Positions 60,412 through 64,000 of a stretch of DNA of 64,000 nucleotides are shown here, piece after piece. Position numbers and translations under genes: made by a program. The notes under the pieces were generated by a model. The model was not told where the DNA came from. It saw only the letters and a list, made by a program, of their open reading frames with translations, and did not search any database. The DNA comes from JAMLJG01 sp035327585 (lineage in GTDB: Bacteria; Verrucomicrobiota; Kiritimatiellia; CAIVKH01): positions 3,556 to 67,555 of the forward strand of contig DAOLDD010000021.1 in the NCBI GenBank assembly GCA_035327585.1, given 5' to 3'. The number at the start of each line of letters is the position of its first letter. The stretch's first letter is position 1.

Positions 60412-61560
60412 ATGCCAAAAAATGAAGTAGAGGGCGGTTGCGTCGGGGCGCGTGCCCGCGGGATCGGGTGCTCATGGTTGAGCGTCCCTTTGCACGCCCT
60501 TTGCCTTGCGGTGTGCCATGCGGTGGGCGCCGGCGAACTCAATCTCGACTCGCCGCGCAATACGGGGTTGCTGCGTTTGGAGCTGAACAACGACATGTTC
60601 TTCGCCGACGACAGCCAGTTCTCCAACGGGTTCAGCCTGCAATACCATACGCGTGGGTATGAAACGTGGGCGCAAACCCGCGCGCCTGATTTCGCAAAAT
60701 GGGTCGGCCAGCATTTCCCTTCCCTGGGTGAGGACGGCCGGATTGTTCGCTACGGAATGGGCATCGGTCAGAACATTGTGACGCCGGGCGATATCACGGC
60801 GAAAGAGCCGATGGAGGGCGATATCCCGTATGCGGGCACCCTGACTTATTCCCTGAGTTGGCAAAGCTACAACGTGGAAGAGGCTGCAACCTTTCAGCTC
60901 ACCGTCGGTGTGCTTGGGGCAGAGGCGTTTGCGGAAGAGGTCCAGAAGTTCGTTCACAACGAACTCGTCAACGGCGATGACCCTCAGGGCTGGGATACCC
61001 AGCGCGAGACGGAACCCGTACTGAATTTTTCCTACCAGTACATTCGCAGTCTGGCCCGTTTCGGAACATTTGACGGCGGTTGGGCTGGGCAACTGGAGGT
61101 GGGCCCCAGTCTGCTTCTGGGAAACCTGACCACTGGCGCTGAGCTCGGCATGGATTTCCGATTTGGGTGGAATATCACCGAGGGGTTCGCCCACTCGCCC
61201 GCCCCGCCAGGCCGCGGCGTCTTTAATGCCCTTAACATGCCCAAACCCAAGGCCGCCAGCGCTTCGCCGCACGCCTATGAAGTCGTGCTGGGGGCTCGCG
61301 CCGGCTGGCTGTTTTATTCCGTGTTTTACGATGGAAGCGTCATCACGGACGATAAACGCGAGGTCGAGCGCGAAGACGTTCTGATCGCCGCAGGCATCGG
61401 CCTGAATTACTACCACTATGACCGGTTTGCCATCCGGATGATCTTTCTGGCCACCTCGGACCTGCTCGTGGAGGAGTCGATCCCCGACCCAGGCAAGGGG
61501 CGGGCGAAAACGGAAGCATCGACTTCGTACGGCAGCATCGTGGTCGATTTTCCATTCTGA
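60412..61560 (+). CDS. LpxR-family outer membrane protein (lipid A 3'-O-deacylase-like, DUF2219)
   Basis: 382 residues with a signal peptide (LHALCLAVCHAVGAG). The mature start LLRLELNNDMFFADDSQFSNGFSLQY contains the NDMF..D...(S/T)NG signature of LpxR, whose active-site Asn/Asp/Thr side is here. YGMGIGQNIVTPGDI, then IPYAGTLTYSLSW, and strands ending in SIVVDFPF fit a 12-stranded barrel. LpxR removes the 3' acyl chain of lipid A. The patatin-barrel gene follows 52 bases later. Confidence 0.82.
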   Translation: MPKNEVEGGCVGARARGIGCSWLSVPLHALCLAVCHAVGAGELNLDSPRNTGLLRLELNNDMFFADDSQFSNGFSLQYHTRGYETWAQTRAPDFAKWVGQHFPSLGEDGRIVRYGMGIGQNIVTPGDITAKEPMEGDIPYAGTLTYSLSWQSYNVEEAATFQLTVGVLGAEAFAEEVQKFVHNELVNGDDPQGWDTQRETEPVLNFSYQYIRSLARFGTFDGGWAGQLEVGPSLLLGNLTTGAELGMDFRFGWNITEGFAHSPAPPGRGVFNALNMPKPKAASASPHAYEVVLGARAGWLFYSVFYDGSVITDDKREVEREDVLIAAGIGLNYYHYDRFAIRMIFLATSDLLVEESIPDPGKGRAKTEASTSYGSIVVDFPF

Positions 61561-61612
61561 TGACTGGTTGGCGAATCTTTTGCGGTACCGTCCACAATTG
61601 AAGGGATCAGAC

Positions 61613-63928
61613 ATGTTCACGACCAGGGTAATTCTCGCACGCTTTCTCCTGAACCGCTGTAGCGACGGCATTTCATGCCGTCGGTTTCGGGCCGACGGGA
61701 TGAAATCCCGTCGCTACAACTTTATGTTTTCCGTTCTTGCGGTGCTGGTATGGCTGGTTGGACTCCCGGGTTTTGGCGAGACCGCACCGGTGGCGGAATC
61801 GGGAACTAGCCGTCCCAAAATCGGACTCGTCCTGGGCGGCGGCGGCGCGCTGGGCTTTGCGCACGTTGGGGTGTTGAGGGTGCTGGAGGAGTCGCGCGTG
61901 CCGATTGACTACATTGCCGGCACCAGCATGGGGTCCATCATCGCGGGACTCTATGCGTCCGGGTTATCGCCGGATGAGATTGAGCAGTTCCTGTTGGGGC
62001 TGGACTGGTGGGATGTGCTGAACGACAAGACACCGCGCAACCAGTTGGAGTTCCGGCAGAAGGCGGACGATGGGCGCTACTTCGGCCTCGACATGGGCGT
62101 GAAGCGCAGCGGCCTGGCGATGAGCGCGGGGATGGCGTCCGGCCAGAAATTCAACAACCTGCTCGAACTGCTGACGCTACGCGTCGCCGGCGTAACGAAT
62201 TTCAGCGAACTGCCCGTTCCTTTTCGCGCGGTGGCGACGGATGTGGAGAAGGGCGAGATGGTGGTCTTGTCCGGCGGGGGCATCGCGACGGCGATGCGGG
62301 CGAGCATGGCCGTGCCGGGCGCGTTCACGCCGGTGCTGCTTGACGGGCGGGTGCTGGTGGATGGAGGCATCGTCAACAACATCCCGGTGGATGTCGTCAA
62401 GACGATGGGCGCGGACGTGATCATTGCCGTGGATGTGGGCAACAAGAGTGAGGCCAAAAAAGCGGATCGGGCCGACACGCTCGGGGATGTGCTGGGCAAC
62501 ACCTACGCCATCATGCAGCGACCGAAACAACTGCTCCAGATGGCCAATGCGGATGTGTTGATCCAGCCGGAAACCTGGCGCTACACCGCCTCCGAGTTTC
62601 ACCGCGTCGCCGAGATCATGCCCGTCGGTCGCCAGGCGGCCGAGTTGCGCGCCGCGGACCTGTCGGCATATGCCGTTTCGGACGCGGCCTATGATGAATA
62701 TTTGAAGCGCCAGCGTCTTGTGCCACCTCCGGCTCCGACCGTCTCGACTGTTCGCGTCACGGGAAACGAGCGTGTGGATGGACGCCTGTTGGAGAAACGG
62801 GTTTTCAGCGAGGCGGGCCGGCCTCTGGAAACGGAGACCGTGATGCGGGATCTCCGTCGTATGTACGGGCTGGGCGAGTTTGAACAAATCCAGTTTCGCG
62901 CCGATCCGGAGCCGGATGGTCGCGTGGCGCTAAATTTCGATGCGCGGGAAAAGCCGTGGGGGCCCACGTATTTGAAGCTGGGGCTGAACCTGAAGTCGGA
63001 TTTTGAAAACAACGCCGACTGGGGCATCCTCGCGAATATCACGCGGCGCAGTCTCAATCGCCTCGGCGCCGAGTGGCGGAACGAACTCCAGGTGGGCAAC
63101 CGCCAGCGCCTGCTGACCGAGTTCTATCAGCCGGTCGATTCGCGCGGATTCGTATTCCTGGCGCCGTCCTTTGAATACGAGGAAAGTGTGGAGAACATCT
63201 ACGAGAAAGAGGACAAAGTGGCGGAATACGACATCCGCGTCTTCAAAGCGCGTTTTGATCTGGGTGTCCAGCTTCGCCACTACGCGGAACTCCGGGTTGG
63301 TCCGGTGTGGGGGCGGGGCCGGGCGGACGTCAGCACCGGGGCATCCGACCTGCCCGAGCTGGACGAGGACCTGGGCGGGGTCAGCGTACGCCTGACCGCG
63401 GACCGGTTGGACCGCTCCGCCTTTCCGCGCGGCGGATATCGCGCCCATGTCGAATATACCGGCGCGGAAAAGGATCTCGGGAGCGACAGGGGCTACGACA
63501 AGCTCCAGGCGTATTACCAGCACTTCTGGACCGTCGGGGCGCAGACGTTCCATTGGGGCGCAACCGGAGGCAGCAGTCTGGGCAGTGATCTTCCGGAATA
63601 CGACAGCTTCAAGTTGGGCGGCCCCTTCCTGTTTTCCGGTCTCACTGAAGGACAGCTGCGCGGTGAATATCTCGGCGTGGCTTCCCTGGGATATCGTTAT
63701 CGCCTGACCCGCCTGCCGCCCGGCCTCGGCCAGGCCGTCTACCTGCTGTTCCGCGGCGATATAGGGAATGTGTGGCAGGAGTCCGGCGACGTGGACGTCG
63801 GTGATACCCTCGTGGGCGGCAGCGCTGGATGGGGCGCCGACACGATCCTCGGTCCGATCGCCATGACGTACGGTCGCGCCGAGGGCGGCTACACCAGTTG
63901 GTATTTTTCGCTCGGCACTTCATTCTGA
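61613..63928 (+). CDS. Patatin-like phospholipase with POTRA and beta-barrel (type Vd secreted, PlpD-like)
   Basis: 771 residues from ATG 61613 (AAGGGA upstream). Signal segment SVLAVLVWLVGLPGFGE; before it lies a stretch coded by a palindrome. The patatin domain has GLVLGGGGALGFAHVGVL (oxyanion), the nucleophile in IAGTSMGSI and the Asp in LVDGGIVNNIP. One POTRA-like domain (TVSTVRVTGNERVDGRLLE) leads to an Omp85-type barrel that ends in Phe (WYFSLGTSF). Such proteins export their own lipase to the surface. Later starts at 61700 and 61724 are also open. Confidence 0.88.
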   Translation: MFTTRVILARFLLNRCSDGISCRRFRADGMKSRRYNFMFSVLAVLVWLVGLPGFGETAPVAESGTSRPKIGLVLGGGGALGFAHVGVLRVLEESRVPIDYIAGTSMGSIIAGLYASGLSPDEIEQFLLGLDWWDVLNDKTPRNQLEFRQKADDGRYFGLDMGVKRSGLAMSAGMASGQKFNNLLELLTLRVAGVTNFSELPVPFRAVATDVEKGEMVVLSGGGIATAMRASMAVPGAFTPVLLDGRVLVDGGIVNNIPVDVVKTMGADVIIAVDVGNKSEAKKADRADTLGDVLGNTYAIMQRPKQLLQMANADVLIQPETWRYTASEFHRVAEIMPVGRQAAELRAADLSAYAVSDAAYDEYLKRQRLVPPPAPTVSTVRVTGNERVDGRLLEKRVFSEAGRPLETETVMRDLRRMYGLGEFEQIQFRADPEPDGRVALNFDAREKPWGPTYLKLGLNLKSDFENNADWGILANITRRSLNRLGAEWRNELQVGNRQRLLTEFYQPVDSRGFVFLAPSFEYEESVENIYEKEDKVAEYDIRVFKARFDLGVQLRHYAELRVGPVWGRGRADVSTGASDLPELDEDLGGVSVRLTADRLDRSAFPRGGYRAHVEYTGAEKDLGSDRGYDKLQAYYQHFWTVGAQTFHWGATGGSSLGSDLPEYDSFKLGGPFLFSGLTEGQLRGEYLGVASLGYRYRLTRLPPGLGQAVYLLFRGDIGNVWQESGDVDVGDTLVGGSAGWGADTILGPIAMTYGRAEGGYTSWYFSLGTSF
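61658..61718. repeat. 61-bp palindrome inside the patatin gene's 5' end
   Basis: TGTAGCGACGG (61658-61668) pairs with CCGTCGCTACA (61708-61718), with further pairing inside (ATTTCAT with ATGAAAT; CCGTCGG with CCGACGG). It lies in frame between the likely start and the hydrophobic signal segment. Confidence 0.8.
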
Positions 63929-63971
63929 TGAAGCGTTGATCCGTTGGGGCACTTGCGGCTAGCCTGCGCGC

Positions 63972-64000
63972 GTGAATTGGATCGACCTAGCCTGGCCGAT
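63972..64000 (+). CDS. Start of a gene cut by the window edge
   Basis: GTG followed by codons NWIDLAWP, open to the edge. The opening resembles the N-terminus of some membrane-anchored sensor kinases of PVC bacteria, but nine codons cannot prove it. Confidence 0.3.

Noticed and set aside
1..64000. CRISPR array
   Set aside because: No regularly spaced repeat of 24-40 bp with unique spacers is present; the short repeats seen are REP-like, iterons or operators.

Overview
The window looks like chromosomal DNA of a high-GC Gram-negative bacterium of the PVC superphylum, most likely Verrucomicrobiota or Kiritimatiellota. The support is indirect. The secreted proteins are large mosaics (CARDB, Ig-like and thrombospondin-type-3 domains, with C-termini of the 'YRARIY' or 'YRVLIRIP' type). 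There is a eukaryote-type UDP-glucose pyrophosphorylase, a glucosylglycerate / mannosylglucosylglycerate cluster, outer-membrane proteins (LpxR-like and patatin-barrel), a REP-associated transposase and many dispersed palindromes. The run of 100 N at 2875-2974 shows it is a scaffold.

Region 1, 1 to about 3.4 kb, is richer in A+T and holds one secreted CARDB/Ig/alpha-beta-hydrolase gene that is cut by the scaffold gap. Region 2, about 3.75 to 33.48 kb, reads as one integrated element. A tyrosine recombinase sits at its right end against the 5' half of a tRNA-Leu gene that stops at the anticodon loop. Inward from there come an AbiEi-like/Fic gene, an unknown two-gene cassette, a small HTH protein coupled to a CHC2-TOPRIM-helicase primase, a second Fic gene, and an eight-gene DISARM-like cluster. 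That cluster comprises two unknown proteins, a NERD-SF1 helicase, DrmA, DrmB, a C5 methyltransferase, a small protein and Vsr. Next are a RadC-type JAB protein, an operon of small genes ending in ArdA, a long non-coding structured stretch, and a small/large terminase pair at the left. No capsid, portal or tail gene is visible, so the element resembles a phage satellite or a decayed prophage loaded with defence genes.

Region 3, 33.5 to 64 kb, is ordinary chromosome. It contains UDP-glucose pyrophosphorylase, a 3-hydroxyisobutyrate-dehydrogenase-like enzyme, an FAD oxidoreductase and GT2 pair, exported MsrA, a RAYT transposase between REP copies, rplU-rpmA-obg, and mutS. It continues with an exported protein, a SpoU methyltransferase, and divergent pairs for glucosylglycerate-type osmolytes (gpgS with a degenerate M20 protein; a GT4 with a GH13_18 phosphorylase). 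It ends with tRNA-Asp, a very large secreted alpha-amylase, tRNA-Val, a DciA-like gene, a SpoIIAA-like gene relic, an LpxR-family protein and a patatin/POTRA/beta-barrel (type Vd) protein.

The most interesting parts are the non-canonical DISARM cluster (no DrmC seen; NERD-helicase and Vsr present), the satellite-like element that carries it, the iteron cluster beside the terminase genes, and the unknown two-gene cassette.
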